64,000 nucleotides of DNA, taken from positions 1-64,000 of the forward strand of contig PAPT01000039.1 of assembly GCA_002708995.1 (NCBI GenBank), given 5' to 3'. Under the pieces are notes generated by a model, which ran no database searches, was not told the DNA's origin, and saw only the letters and a program-made list of their open reading frames with translations. Made by a program: the position numbers and the translations under genes. The stretch is from Geminicoccus sp. (GTDB lineage: Bacteria > Pseudomonadota > Alphaproteobacteria > UBA7985). Of this stretch, positions 17,025-26,559 are shown in pieces (position 1 is the first letter of the stretch; every line of letters starts with the position of its first letter).

Positions 17025-17873
17025 TCAGAGCCGGGCCAGCTCGCGCGCGTGGTGGCGGATGTGATCGTCGAAGAAGCTGCCCACGAAGAAGTAGGAATGA
17101 TCGTACCCGGCGTGACGGCGGATTTCGCCCTGCTGCCCGGAGCCGGCGAAGGCCTGCTCGAGCGCCTCGGTGCGTAGCCCGCTTTCCTGCCAGGGGTCGT
17201 CTTCGCCCTGATCCACCAGCACCGGTCCGGGGAAGGTCTGGCTGCGGTAAAGCACGCTGGCGTCGTGCTCGGCCCACCGGGACTGGTCATCACCCAAATA
17301 GGCGCCGAAGCAGGTCTGGCCCCAATCCACCTGCATGGGCGCGGCGATGGGGGCGAAGGCGGACAGCGACTTGAACAGGCCCGGATGGCGCAGGGCGAGG
17401 GTCAGCGCCCCGTGCCCGCCCATGGAATGCCCGCTGACCCCCAGCCGGTTGGTGTCGACGGGCAGGTTTTCACGGACCACGGCGATCAGGTCGCGGGTGA
17501 TGTAGGTCTCCATCTGGAAGTGCGGCGCCCAGGGGGCCTGGGTCGCATCAACGTAGAAGCCCGCGCCCTGCCCGAGGTCGTAGCGCTCGTCGTCGGCGAC
17601 GCCCTCACCGCGCGGCGAGGTATCGGGGGCGATGAACACCAGCCCGGCCTCTGCGGCGTAGCGCTGCACGCCGGACTTGATGGTGACGTTATCCTCGGTG
17701 CAGGTCAGCCCGGAGAGGAACACCAGCCCGGGCAGGCGCTCGCCCGGCGCCAGCGTTGCGGCGGCTGGCGGCAGGAACACCGCGACCCGCATCGGGGTGC
17801 CGGTGGCCGCGCTGTCGTGCTCGAACGTGATCTGACGGCCGCCGAAGCAGCCGCATTCGCTGATGATGTTCAT
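17025..17873 (-). CDS. fghA: S-formylglutathione hydrolase
   Basis: 282 residues, the standard length of FghA/esterase D. The start MNIISECGCFGGRQITFEHDS is characteristic. FLSGLTCTEDN forms the oxyanion region and the nucleophile Ser is in LGVSGHSMGGHGAL. DQGEDDPW supplies the catalytic Asp, and the HAGYDHSYFFV segment the His. It hydrolyses S-formylglutathione to formate and glutathione, the second step of glutathione-dependent formaldehyde oxidation. It follows the class III alcohol dehydrogenase gene by 47 bp on the same strand and is co-transcribed with it. Confidence 0.95.
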   Translation of the reverse strand: MNIISECGCFGGRQITFEHDSAATGTPMRVAVFLPPAAATLAPGERLPGLVFLSGLTCTEDNVTIKSGVQRYAAEAGLVFIAPDTSPRGEGVADDERYDLGQGAGFYVDATQAPWAPHFQMETYITRDLIAVVRENLPVDTNRLGVSGHSMGGHGALTLALRHPGLFKSLSAFAPIAAPMQVDWGQTCFGAYLGDDQSRWAEHDASVLYRSQTFPGPVLVDQGEDDPWQESGLRTEALEQAFAGSGQQGEIRRHAGYDHSYFFVGSFFDDHIRHHARELARL

Positions 17874-17920
17874 CGGGTGGTCTCGTCGTTTCCAGAGGTG
17901 TTATCGGGGTTGTCTGCCGA

Positions 17921-19033
17921 TCAGAATTCGATGACCGAGCGGATCGACTTGCCCTCGTGCATGAGATCGAAGGCGTCGTTGATCTGATCCAGCGGCATGC
18001 GGTGGGTGATCAGATCGTCGATGTTGATCGTCCCTTCCATATACCAGTCGACGATCTTCGGCACGTCCGTGCGTCCCTTGGCACCACCAAAGGCCGTGCC
18101 GCGCCAGTTGCGGCCCGTGACCAGCTGGAAGGGCCGCGTCGAAATCTCCGCGCCCGCCGGTGCCACGCCGATGATGATCGACGTGCCCCAGCCCTTGTGG
18201 CAGCACTCGAGGGCGTCGCGCATGACGTCGACGTTGCCGATGCACTCGAAGGAATAATCGGCCCCGCCCTTGGTTAGGCTGACCAGATAGGGCACGAGGT
18301 CGCCCTCGACCTCCGTGGGGTTGACGAAGTGGGTCATGCCGAACTGCGCGGCGATGGCGCGGCGCCCGGGGTTGATGTCGACACCAACGATGATGTCGGC
18401 ACCGGCTAAGCGCGCGCCCTGGATGACATTGAGGCCGATACCGCCGAGCCCGAACACCACGACATTGTCCCCGGGCTGGACCTTCGCGGTTTTGGTGACG
18501 GCACCGATGCCGGTGGTCACCCCGCAACCGATGTAGCAGATCTTGTCGAAGGGGGCGTCTTCCCGGACCTTGGCGACGGCGATTTCCGGCAGCACCGAGA
18601 AATTCGAGAAGGTCGAGGTGCCCATATAGTGGAACAGCTTCTCGCCTCCGGCCGAAAACCGCGATGAATGGTCGGGCATCAGCCCCTGGCCCTGGGTTTC
18701 ACGGATCGACTGACACAGGTTAGTCTTGCCGGAGGTGCAGTAGTCGCACTCGCGGCACTCGGGCGTATAGAGCGGAATGACGTGATCGCCCTTCTTGAGC
18801 GAGCGCACACCGGGGCCGACATCGACGACGACGCCGGCGCCTTCGTGCCCGAGAACGGCCGGAAAGATGCCCTCAGGGTCGGCTCCAGAGAGGGTGAAGG
18901 CGTCGGTGTGGCACACCCCGGTGGCCCGCATTTCAATCATAACCTCGCCCTCGCGCGGGCCTTCGACCTGAATGGTGGTGACTTCCAACGGCTTGCCGGC
19001 CTGGACGGCGACGGCGGCTCTGCTCTCAACCAT
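17921..19033 (-). CDS. frmA: S-(hydroxymethyl)glutathione dehydrogenase, class III alcohol dehydrogenase
   Basis: 370 residues. The catalytic zinc ligands are in [10 protein letters not shown] and LGHEGAGVV. The structural zinc site is the four-cysteine lobe starting [15 protein letters not shown]. The NAD-binding Rossmann motif is [17 protein letters not shown], and [10 protein letters not shown] supplies the acidic residue. These match GSH-dependent formaldehyde dehydrogenase (FrmA/AdhC/FlhA). It oxidises S-hydroxymethylglutathione, formed spontaneously from formaldehyde, to S-formylglutathione. Its products feed FghA downstream. In this genome formaldehyde could come from demethylation of methylated amines, for example by the dehydrogenase at 34.6 kb. 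Confidence 0.95.
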   Translation of the reverse strand: MVESRAAVAVQAGKPLEVTTIQVEGPREGEVMIEMRATGVCHTDAFTLSGADPEGIFPAVLGHEGAGVVVDVGPGVRSLKKGDHVIPLYTPECRECDYCTSGKTNLCQSIRETQGQGLMPDHSSRFSAGGEKLFHYMGTSTFSNFSVLPEIAVAKVREDAPFDKICYIGCGVTTGIGAVTKTAKVQPGDNVVVFGLGGIGLNVIQGARLAGADIIVGVDINPGRRAIAAQFGMTHFVNPTEVEGDLVPYLVSLTKGGADYSFECIGNVDVMRDALECCHKGWGTSIIIGVAPAGAEISTRPFQLVTGRNWRGTAFGGAKGRTDVPKIVDWYMEGTINIDDLITHRMPLDQINDAFDLMHEGKSIRSVIEF

Positions 19034-19464
19034 GAACGGACTCCCTAAGTTTGAGGCAAGTTTCTCAGGTTGCGATCATGCCTGCAGGCCCCGGGCCTGA
19101 CAAGCGGGCGCGGTCTCCCTTTGCGCTCAAAACGCTGCGCTGTGAGCGCGTTGGAGCTCATCACGCCAAATGACCCTCAAAGTCCTTCGGCAGGATGAGG
19201 ATCAACTCCGCTTGGTGAGCGTCAACTGAAGCGACACTCAAAGCGAAACGTATTGAGTTTCAACGGATAGGTGGCGCGCTCGGGCCTAGGCCGCTTCGCG
19301 GCCTTCGGCCCTCCCACGCGCATTTTCAGTGAGAATGCGAAAAGACGTCAGGCCGCGTTTAACGCGGCCTGTCCGTTTGACTGCGCGGGGGAGATTTGTA
19401 AGCCGCGAAGCGGCGTCAAATCGAGCACGCCACCATCAACTGCTTGGGAGTAGGGCCAAAACCC
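19034..19464. other. intergenic region with stem-loops
   Basis: 431 bp between divergently remote genes (frmA start at 19033, mce stop at 19465). The right half is filled by the palindrome-rich element at 19261-19440. The left part, with the frmA promoter, shows no obvious operator; two short repeats of the type ACYCTCAAAG occur at about 19171 and 19233. No gene is supported. Confidence 0.5.
19261..19440. repeat. REPIN-like / MITE-like inverted repeat element
   Basis: Two imperfect inverted arms of about 40 bp (19267-19306 and 19398-19438) share the order GGTGGCGYGCTCG, a short spacer, then the palindrome GCCGCTTCGCGGC. The right arm carries the reverse complement, GCCGCGAAGCGGC (19402-19414). 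Between them lies a third perfect hairpin AGGCCGCG-TTTAA-CGCGGCCT (19350-19370). Two inverted REP units around a hairpin are the structure called REPIN. No open frame or transposase is in it. Confidence 0.6.
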
Positions 19465-19869
19465 TCAAACCTGCTCCAGCTCGATCAGTGTTCCGCTGAA
19501 GTCCTTAGGGTGCAGGAACAACACAGGCTTACCATGCGCGCCGATCTTCGGTTCACCATCACCGAGCACCCGGGCGCCGACGGCCAGCAAGCGGTCCCGC
19601 GCAGCGCCGATATCCTCGACCTCGTAGCACAGGTGATGCATCCCGCCCGCTGGGGTTTTCTCGAGGAACCGGGCGATCGGACTGTCCTCACCCAGCGGCT
19701 CCAGCAACTCGATCTTGGTATTCGGCAGGGTGACGAAAACCACCGTGACGCCGTGCTCCGGCAGCAGCTGGGGCGCGGAGACCTCAGCGCCCAGCGTCCC
19801 AGCGTAGACTTCGGCCGCTGCCGCCAGATCAGGCACGGCAATGGCTACGTGGTTGAGCCGTCCCAGCAT
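19465..19869 (-). CDS. mce: methylmalonyl-CoA epimerase
   Basis: 134 residues, the family length. It opens MLGRLNHVAIAVPDL, where His7 is a metal ligand of the vicinal-oxygen-chelate fold. IELLEPLGEDSPIARFLEK and GGMHHLCYEVEDI follow, with the second metal His, and GTLIELEQV ends with the ligand Glu. It interconverts (R)- and (S)-methylmalonyl-CoA in propionyl-CoA catabolism. I took ATG 19869 rather than the upstream extension because GGGAGG lies directly before it. It is the last gene of the nuo-birA-coaX-rnj string, an arrangement seen in other alphaproteobacteria. Confidence 0.92.
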   Translation of the reverse strand: MLGRLNHVAIAVPDLAAAAEVYAGTLGAEVSAPQLLPEHGVTVVFVTLPNTKIELLEPLGEDSPIARFLEKTPAGGMHHLCYEVEDIGAARDRLLAVGARVLGDGEPKIGAHGKPVLFLHPKDFSGTLIELEQV

Positions 19870-19995
19870 GCTTTCCTGCCTCCCTTGTCGGTTGATAGGC
19901 ACGCGACCCGCGCCCGCAGCAACCACTATCGCCCGCCAGCAAGCGCCAGTTAGGCCACCAAAGGGGCCGCCTTCCAGCCTGCGCCGGCCGTCGCC

Positions 19996-21672
19996 TCAGA
20001 CCCGCAGCACCGACACTGTCACCAATGGCCGCTTACCGATATTATCCTTACAGAATTTCCGCAGCGCTTTGAACACCACCGCTTCGATGGCGTCATCGGA
20101 TTGCCGGTCTGACCGGTTCATGCGGTCGACCGCGTCCCAGGCCCAGTCCGCCGCCTCGTCCTCGATCTCGTCCTCTTCTAGGGTTTCGAACACACCCTGC
20201 GAAGACATGACCGGATCAGCCACCAGGTTACCACGCGCATTGACCGCCACGGCGACGTTGATCGTGCCGTTGTGCATCATCCGCTTGCGCAGACGCATGA
20301 CCTCGCTCTCCAGCGGGATCAATCTGCTGCCATCCAGCCCGAATACATCGAGCTCCAGCCGCTGCACGATCTCGGCCTCCTGCCCCTCGCGCAGACGGAT
20401 CACGTCGCCATCACCGGGGGCCAGCGCCTGCCCGACCTGGCAGGTCAGGGCCAGCTTGGCGTTGGCCAGCTGGTGGCGTGCCTCACCGTGAACCGCGAGC
20501 GCGACCTTCGGCTGGGTCCACTGGTACATCTGCATCAGCTCATCCCGCTGCGGGTGGCCGGTGACGTGCACGTTCAGACCGTCCTCACCATCGGCGAGCA
20601 CATTCACGCCCAGCGCCGCCAACTGATTGCGCACCCGGTTGATATCGACCTCGTTACCCGGGATTTCCCGGCTCGAATAGATCACGGTGTCACCGGCATC
20701 GAGAAAGGCGTCGTGATGCTCATTGCGCGCCAGCTTGGACAGCGCCGCCCGCGGCTCGCCCTGCGTACCGGTCACCAGCATCAGCACCTCTTCGCGCGGT
20801 AGCCGGCCGATGGCGTCCTCGCCAACCACGTCGGGGAAGGACTGCAGATAGCCGTTTTCCTTGGAAACCTCGTAGAGCCGGTGCAACGACCGCCCCACCA
20901 GCGCCAGCCGCCGCCCCGTGGCCTGCGCCACTCGGGCCACCGTACTCACCCGCGCGACGTTGGTGGCGAAGCAGGTGACGGCAACCCGGCCGGTGGCCTT
21001 CTCCACCAGATCGAGCAGACCGGGATAGACCTCGGCCTCTGACCCGCTGTGGCCCTCTTCGAGCGCGTTGGTTGAGTCGCAGACCAGCGCCAGCACACCC
21101 TCCCGGCCCAGTTCAGCCAGCCGGTCGCTGTCGATCATCCGGCCCAGCTGCGGGTCGTGGTCGATCTTCCAGTCCCCGGTGTGGATCACCCGACCCGCCG
21201 GGGTGGTGATGGACAGGGCGCAAGCCTCCGGGATCGAATGGGTCACCGGGACAAATTCGACATTGAAAACGCCGATATCCGCGCTCTCGCCCTGGGGCAC
21301 GCGGTGCAGCACCATCTCGCGGCCACCGTAGCTGTCGACCTTGCGCTCGATCATCGAAGCCGCGAAGGGCGTGGCGTAGACCGGGCAGTCGAGCTCCTCG
21401 ATCAGATGCGGTATCGCCCCGATATGGTCTTCGTGGGCGTGGGTGATGGCGAGGCCAACGATCTCACCGCCCCCGTCGAGCAGCGGGCCAATATCGGCGA
21501 CAAGCACGTCCATGCCCGGGGTGCTGAGGTCGCCGAAGGCCACCCCGCAATCCACGATCAGCCACTGATTGCGGTGCCCGTAGGCGTAAAGGTTCATGCC
21601 AATTTCTCCGCAGCCACCCAGGGCTACGAACAGAATTTCATCCTTGGCAGGTTTTGTCAGGCGTCCAGCCAT
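19996..21672 (-). CDS. rnj: ribonuclease J
   Basis: 558 residues. The metallo-beta-lactamase motif is THAHEDHIGAIPHL with H78, H80, D82 and H83. The beta-CASP insertion follows, with CDSTNALEEGHSGSE and HVTGHPQRDELMQMYQW. It has 5'-to-3' exonuclease and endonuclease activity and acts in mRNA decay and rRNA maturation in the cytoplasm. The start ATG 21672 (MAGRLTKPAKDEILF) has GGAG upstream; a longer frame to 21762 is unsupported. It is downstream of coaX in the same string of genes. Confidence 0.93.
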   Translation of the reverse strand: MAGRLTKPAKDEILFVALGGCGEIGMNLYAYGHRNQWLIVDCGVAFGDLSTPGMDVLVADIGPLLDGGGEIVGLAITHAHEDHIGAIPHLIEELDCPVYATPFAASMIERKVDSYGGREMVLHRVPQGESADIGVFNVEFVPVTHSIPEACALSITTPAGRVIHTGDWKIDHDPQLGRMIDSDRLAELGREGVLALVCDSTNALEEGHSGSEAEVYPGLLDLVEKATGRVAVTCFATNVARVSTVARVAQATGRRLALVGRSLHRLYEVSKENGYLQSFPDVVGEDAIGRLPREEVLMLVTGTQGEPRAALSKLARNEHHDAFLDAGDTVIYSSREIPGNEVDINRVRNQLAALGVNVLADGEDGLNVHVTGHPQRDELMQMYQWTQPKVALAVHGEARHQLANAKLALTCQVGQALAPGDGDVIRLREGQEAEIVQRLELDVFGLDGSRLIPLESEVMRLRKRMMHNGTINVAVAVNARGNLVADPVMSSQGVFETLEEDEIEDEAADWAWDAVDRMNRSDRQSDDAIEAVVFKALRKFCKDNIGKRPLVTVSVLRV

Positions 21673-21780
21673 AAGTCTCCTTTGGCACCGCTGGTGTCCG
21701 CAGTGCCATGTTGAAAGCACCCGGTGGCCACGCATGGGAGGCGCGGTCCGGGCTCTCTTCATTGTGACGCGATCAATTTT

Positions 21781-22566
21781 CTAGGCCTGCGTCTTAGCCC
21801 AATCCGAGTATAGCGCCGCCAATCCCTTGACGGTGAAATCCGAGTCGATGTGGTCGAACACATCGGTGCCGTCCGAAAACATCACGGCCAAACCGCCCGT
21901 CGCCACCACCGGCGCGCTGGGCATGTTCAATTCTTTGCGTAAGCGCTGGATCAGCCCCTCGATCATGCCGACATAACCCCAGAACAGGCCCGACTGCATG
22001 CAGGCGACCGTGTCCTGGCCGAGGACCTGGCCCGGCCGCTGGATGTCGATCCGCGGGAGCCTCGCTGCTGCCTGATACAGGGCTTCGGCGGAAAGGTTAA
22101 CCCCCGGTGCGATCACACCTCCAATGTAAGCACCGTCTGCACCAACCACGTCCAGCGTGGTCGCGGTGCCGAAATCCACCACGATCGCAGGCCCCTGCCC
22201 CAGGACCGACTGCACAGCGCGGGTGTTGACCAGCCGGTCAGCACCGACGTGGTCGGGCCGGTCGACGCGGATATCGAAGTTCAGCGGCACCGCCGGTTCA
22301 CCGACCACCAGCGGCAGGGTGCCGAAGTAGACCTCGGCCAGCTGGCGCAGGCCGAACAGGGCAGCCGGGCGCACCGAAGAGATGATCACCGCTTCAACAT
22401 GCTCGGGCTTGTAACCACCCTGCTCCATCAGCGCGCGCAGCCAGACCCCGTCTTCGTCGGCGGTCCGGCGGTCGTCGGCCGTCCGCCGCCAGGAGCGCAG
22501 CGGCGTTTCCCCGTCCATGAGCGTGAAGACGACGTTGGTGTTTCCGGAATCGATGGCAAGCAACAT
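21781..22566 (-). CDS. coaX: type III pantothenate kinase
   Basis: 261 residues. The N-terminal phosphate-binding motif is MLLAIDSGNTNVVF (1-14); RPDHVGADRLVN and VVDFGTATTLDVVG are the other ASKHA-fold signatures of CoaX. It phosphorylates pantothenate, the first step of CoA synthesis, and is insensitive to CoA feedback in characterised members. The start was set at ATG 22566; nine more upstream residues are possible but lack support. A repeat-rich spacer of 159 bp separates it from birA. Confidence 0.93.
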   Translation of the reverse strand: MLLAIDSGNTNVVFTLMDGETPLRSWRRTADDRRTADEDGVWLRALMEQGGYKPEHVEAVIISSVRPAALFGLRQLAEVYFGTLPLVVGEPAVPLNFDIRVDRPDHVGADRLVNTRAVQSVLGQGPAIVVDFGTATTLDVVGADGAYIGGVIAPGVNLSAEALYQAAARLPRIDIQRPGQVLGQDTVACMQSGLFWGYVGMIEGLIQRLRKELNMPSAPVVATGGLAVMFSDGTDVFDHIDSDFTVKGLAALYSDWAKTQA

Positions 22567-22626
22567 GGCCTTATCCAACTTCTGTGTGATCAACGCCCGA
22601 CTGCTGGCGCGGGGCGCCCAAGGGGA

Positions 22627-22692
22627 GGCGTGGGCGTAAGCGTGGGCGTGGGCGTAAGCGCAGGCGTAAACGTAGGCGTCGGCGCAGGCTTG
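22627..22692. repeat. hexanucleotide repeat (GGCGTR/AGCGTR)n in birA-coaX spacer
   Basis: Eleven successive hexamers of the consensus RGCGYR, such as GGCGTG, GGCGTA, AGCGTG and AGCGCA, cover 66 bp. On the minus strand it can be read as a Thr-Pro repeat, but that short frame has no homologue I recognise and no support, so I treat it as a non-coding repeat. Confidence 0.75.
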
Positions 22693-22725
22693 GTCATCGT
22701 GACAGTCTCAATCACGGGTTCAGTC

Positions 22726-23565
22726 TCAGTCACCGCTGCCGCCGCCGCCGCCGAGCAGCCCGACGTCACCGGCAACAATTGGTTCGATCGTCCCATCCGA
22801 GTGCCGCAACCGCATCACCCCGGTCTGCTCATCAAGGCCGATGAACACCCCGGTCTTGTGCTGCCCGGGGCCGAGCCGGACGGTGATTTCCTGATTCAGA
22901 TACATGGCCTTGGCCTGCCAGTCGCGGAACAGGGGTGTACGCGGCGCCTGCATACGGTCAAAACCGGCGGTTGTCGAATCCCAGGCTTCGATCAGCCCGC
23001 GGATCACCGGCTTCTCCGGGCCATGATAACCAAGACGGCGCAGGCTTTCAGCGCGATAGACCGCGCCCTCGAGCTGCGGCGCGTGGGCCAGATTGACCCC
23101 CATGCCCAGCACCAGCGTGGGCACGCCCTGCGGCGTGGCTGCCGTCTCCAGCAGCAGACCGCCGATCTTCGCACCCCGAACAAAGACATCGTTGGGCCAC
23201 TTCAGCCCGACCTCGGCATCGTCAAAGCCGCAAACCTCGACCAGCACCCGCGCCAGCGAAAGCCCGGCAGCGTAGCTGAGCGCAAACCAGTCGGTCTGCG
23301 GGGCGGTGGGGAAGTGCACGAAGCTGACGGCAAGATTGCCGCGGTTGGTGCTCCAGCTGCCGGCACCGCGCCCCCGGCCGCGCCCGGCGGTCTGCTCGCC
23401 CGCCATGATCAGCGTCGGGGTGGTGATTTCTCCGGCACGGAGCAGGGTCAGAGCCTCGTCACTGGTCGAGCCCAGGCTTTCATAAAAGCGCCCCTGCCAG
23501 CGCGCTGGCAGGTCGGCCTGAGACAGGTCGAAGAGGCTGTCGACCGTGGTTCGATCCTCGGTCAG
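22726..23565 (-). CDS. birA: biotin--[acetyl-CoA-carboxylase] ligase
   Basis: About 279 residues, without the N-terminal DNA-binding domain, so a monofunctional ligase. The core starts with ESLGSTSDEALTLL. The biotinyl-AMP loop is AGEQTAGRGRGRGAGSW, and the biotin-binding strand is VGLKWPNDVFVRGAKIGGLLLE. It attaches biotin to acyl-CoA carboxylases. In frame there is no ATG, GTG or TTG between the core and deep inside nuoN. The best candidate is CTG at 23565, overlapping the nuoN stop as CTGA. The next ATG would remove the first 40 conserved residues. The C-terminus ends with a Gly-rich tail. Confidence 0.86.
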   Translation of the reverse strand: MTEDRTTVDSLFDLSQADLPARWQGRFYESLGSTSDEALTLLRAGEITTPTLIMAGEQTAGRGRGRGAGSWSTNRGNLAVSFVHFPTAPQTDWFALSYAAGLSLARVLVEVCGFDDAEVGLKWPNDVFVRGAKIGGLLLETAATPQGVPTLVLGMGVNLAHAPQLEGAVYRAESLRRLGYHGPEKPVIRGLIEAWDSTTAGFDRMQAPRTPLFRDWQAKAMYLNQEITVRLGPGQHKTGVFIGLDEQTGVMRLRHSDGTIEPIVAGDVGLLGGGGGSGD

Positions 23566-24992
23566 GCGAAGACACCCGCCGCCGTGTTGGCCCAGCCAAC
23601 GACGAACGACACCACCACGATGAACAGCAGCACCGACAGCGCCGAGAGCCCGTAGACCGCGCGCAGGGTAAAGCCCGCGTCGTCGAAGGTGCCTTCCTCC
23701 GGCAGATCGTCGAAGAAGGACACCTTGATGATGCGGATGTAGTAGAAGGCTGAAATCACCGAGGTCAGCAGGCCGATCACCGCCAGCCACCAGAAGCCAG
23801 CCTCGACCGCAGCCGTGAACACGAGGAACTTACCGAAGAAGCCCGCCAGCGGCGGAATCCCCGCCATCGAGAAAAAGATCACCAGCAGCGCCAGCGCCAT
23901 CGGCAGCCGCTCCTGCGACAGGCCGGCCAGGTCGCTGATCGCCTCGACCGGCTCACCGCTACGCTTCATCGACAGGATCAGGGCAAAGGCGCCGAGGTTC
24001 ATGATGACGTAAGTGGCCAGATACACCAGACAGCCGGCAACCCCGGCCTCGCTTCCGGCCGCGACACCGACCAGGGCAAACCCCATGTGACCGATCGAGG
24101 AATAGGCCATCAGCCGCTTGATGTTGCTCTGCCAGATCGCAGCCAGCGAGCCCCAGACCATCGACACCACGGCGAGCAGGATCACAATTTGCCGCCAGCT
24201 GTCAGCGATATCGGCGAAGGGCTCCAGCATGACCCGGATCACCAGCGCGAAGGCGCCCATTTTCGAGGCCGTCGCGAGGAAGGCCGTAACCGGGGTCGGA
24301 GCGCCCTGGTAGACATCGGGGGTCCACATATGGAAGGGCGCTGCAGAAATCTTGAACGCCAGCCCGGCCATGAGGAACACCAGCCCGATGATCAGCCCGA
24401 AGGACGGCTCACCGGCGATACCCGCCGCCACAGCCTCGAAGCCTGTGCCGCCCGCGTAGCCGTAGACCAGCGACATGCCGTAGAGCAGGATGCCCGAGGA
24501 CAGGGCGCCAAGCACGAAGTACTTCAGCCCGGCCTCAGACGCGCGCAGGTTATCCCGGCGCAGGGCTGCGAGCACGTAAGCCGACAGCGACGACAGCTCG
24601 ATCCCCAGATAGACGGTCATCAGATCCTGTGAAGACACCATGACCGAAAGGCCGGTGGCGGCGTAGACCATCAGCACCGGCATTTCGAAGCGGCGGAAGG
24701 TATCGGCGCTGAAGGTCAGCGCCATCAGCGTCGCTACGCCCGAACCGGCGAAAATCACCACCTTGCTGAAGCGGGCAAAGGCGTCGTTGACGAACAGGCT
24801 GTTAAAGCCATTGCCGGTCGGCGCGACGATGGCCAGCGCGGCGGCGGCAAACATCAGCAGCGCGGCCGCGACGGTGATCACGCCGAAATCGCGGTTGCCG
24901 CGGAAGGCGCCCCAGAGCAGCAGCACCATGCCCATGACGGCGAGCACCAGCTCGGGCAGGATCACCGCAAGGTCAGCAGAAAACGCACTCAT
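23562..24992 (-). CDS. nuoN: NADH-quinone oxidoreductase subunit N
   Basis: 476 residues, an antiporter-like membrane subunit with about 14 helices. The LYGMSLVYGYAGGTGF region and the conserved PFHMWTPDVYQGAP segment identify NuoN. It has the lysine- and glutamate-bearing helices that conduct protons in the membrane arm of complex I. It is the last nuo gene and its stop overlaps the start region of birA. Confidence 0.95.
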   Translation of the reverse strand: MSAFSADLAVILPELVLAVMGMVLLLWGAFRGNRDFGVITVAAALLMFAAAALAIVAPTGNGFNSLFVNDAFARFSKVVIFAGSGVATLMALTFSADTFRRFEMPVLMVYAATGLSVMVSSQDLMTVYLGIELSSLSAYVLAALRRDNLRASEAGLKYFVLGALSSGILLYGMSLVYGYAGGTGFEAVAAGIAGEPSFGLIIGLVFLMAGLAFKISAAPFHMWTPDVYQGAPTPVTAFLATASKMGAFALVIRVMLEPFADIADSWRQIVILLAVVSMVWGSLAAIWQSNIKRLMAYSSIGHMGFALVGVAAGSEAGVAGCLVYLATYVIMNLGAFALILSMKRSGEPVEAISDLAGLSQERLPMALALLVIFFSMAGIPPLAGFFGKFLVFTAAVEAGFWWLAVIGLLTSVISAFYYIRIIKVSFFDDLPEEGTFDDAGFTLRAVYGLSALSVLLFIVVVSFVVGWANTAAGVFA

Positions 24993-25014
24993 GGTTCAGG
25001 CTCCGTTCCGAGGC

Positions 25015-26538
25015 TCACTGCGAAGCCGCGACAGCGGCCCCGGCCGCGTCGGCTTCAACAAAAGGCACCAGCAGCGCGTCAACCGACGACGCCATGATAT
25101 CGAGGAAAGGCATGGGCCAGACACCCATCCAGATGACGAGAATGACCAGCGGCGCGAAGATGATGATCTCGCGCGGGGTCATATCGAGCAGCGCGCGTAG
25201 GTCGTCCTTCTCCAGCTTGCCGAACACCACCCGGCGGTAGAGCAGCAGCATGTAGGTGGCGCCGAGCACGATGCCCGAGGCTGCGAGGGTGCCGATCCAC
25301 ATGCGGTCCTGGAAGGCGCCGAACAGGGTCATGAATTCACCAACGAAGCCGGCGGTTCCGGGCAGGCCGACCGAAGCCATCATGAACGCCATGAACACGA
25401 TCGCGTAGCGCGGCATGGTCTCGACGATCCCGCCATAGCGCGAGATCATCCGCGTGTGCAGGCGGTCGTAGACGACACCGACGATGAGGAACAGCGCGGC
25501 AGAAATCACGCCGTGGCTCAGCATCTGGAAAATCGCGCCGTTGACCCCCAGCCCATTGAGCGAGAAGATCCCCAGCGTGACGTAACCCATGTGCGCGACC
25601 GAGGAATAGGCGATCAGCTTTTTCATATCCTCCTGCGCCAGCGCCACGATCGAGGTGTAGACGATGGCGATGATCGACAGGATCTGCACGAACAGGCTCA
25701 TGGCCTCGGAGGCTTCGGGCAGCATGGGCAGGGAGAAGCGCAGAAAGCCGTAGCCGCCCATCTTGAGCAGCACGCCGGCCAGGATCACCGAGCCCGCCGT
25801 TGGGGCTTCCACGTGGGCATCAGGCAGCCAGGTGTGCACCGGCCACATGGGCATTTTCACCGCGAACGAGGCGAAGAACGCCAGCCACAGCCAGATTTGC
25901 AGGTTCAGCGCGAAGCCCAGATCGCCCTCGATCAGCACGGTGATATCCGCCGTTCCCTGGGTGAACAGCAGGGTCATGATCGCGACCAGCATCAGCACCG
26001 AGCCGACCAGCGTGTAGAGGAAGAACTTGAAGGCCGAGTAGACCCGGCGCGGACCACCCCAGACGCCGATGATCAGGAACATCGGGATCAGCACGGCCTC
26101 GAAGAACACGTAAAACAGCACCAGATCCAGCGCGACGAAGGTGCCGATCATCAGCGCTTCGAGCACCAGAAAGGCGACCATGTATTCCTTGACCCGAGTC
26201 TTCACCGCGCTCCAGGCCGAGAGGATGCACAGCGGCGTGAGCAAGGTCGAGAGCAGCACGAACAGCACCGAAATCCCGTCCACACCAACGCGGTAAGCAA
26301 TATTGTACTGCGCCAGCCAGGTGTATTCCTCGGTGAACTGGAAGCCCGGGTCCTGGCGGTCAAAACCGGTCCAGAGCAGCAGCGAGAGCAGGAACACGAC
26401 GACCGAATTGGCCAGCGCAACCTGCTTGGCGTTGCGGGCGACGGTCTCGTCATCACCGCGCGCGAGCAGCAGGATCGCGAGCGCACCGATCAGCGGCAGG
26501 GCGATGAGAATGGAAAGAAACGGCAGGTTTTCCATCAT
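25015..26538 (-). CDS. nuoM: NADH-quinone oxidoreductase subunit M
   Basis: 507 residues, a 14-helix antiporter-like subunit. The [22 protein letters not shown] motif is diagnostic (trans-membrane lysine helix plus the HTWLPDAH loop). [21 protein letters not shown]-like sequence ([16 protein letters not shown]) is NuoM-specific, with the key Glu in the FFEA segment. It forms the second proton channel of the complex I membrane arm. A 22-bp gap separates it from nuoN; it is preceded by nuoL. Confidence 0.95.
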   Translation of the reverse strand: MMENLPFLSILIALPLIGALAILLLARGDDETVARNAKQVALANSVVVFLLSLLLWTGFDRQDPGFQFTEEYTWLAQYNIAYRVGVDGISVLFVLLSTLLTPLCILSAWSAVKTRVKEYMVAFLVLEALMIGTFVALDLVLFYVFFEAVLIPMFLIIGVWGGPRRVYSAFKFFLYTLVGSVLMLVAIMTLLFTQGTADITVLIEGDLGFALNLQIWLWLAFFASFAVKMPMWPVHTWLPDAHVEAPTAGSVILAGVLLKMGGYGFLRFSLPMLPEASEAMSLFVQILSIIAIVYTSIVALAQEDMKKLIAYSSVAHMGYVTLGIFSLNGLGVNGAIFQMLSHGVISAALFLIVGVVYDRLHTRMISRYGGIVETMPRYAIVFMAFMMASVGLPGTAGFVGEFMTLFGAFQDRMWIGTLAASGIVLGATYMLLLYRRVVFGKLEKDDLRALLDMTPREIIIFAPLVILVIWMGVWPMPFLDIMASSVDALLVPFVEADAAGAAVAASQ

Positions 26539-26559
26539 GGTATCCTCGGTCCTTCCCGC

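Noticed and set aside
22627-22692. CRISPR-like array
   Set aside because: Units are 6 bp with no spacers; there are no cas genes.
22590-22796. Small Thr-Pro-rich protein on the minus strand
   Set aside because: It is simply a translation of the hexamer repeat; start and homology are absent.
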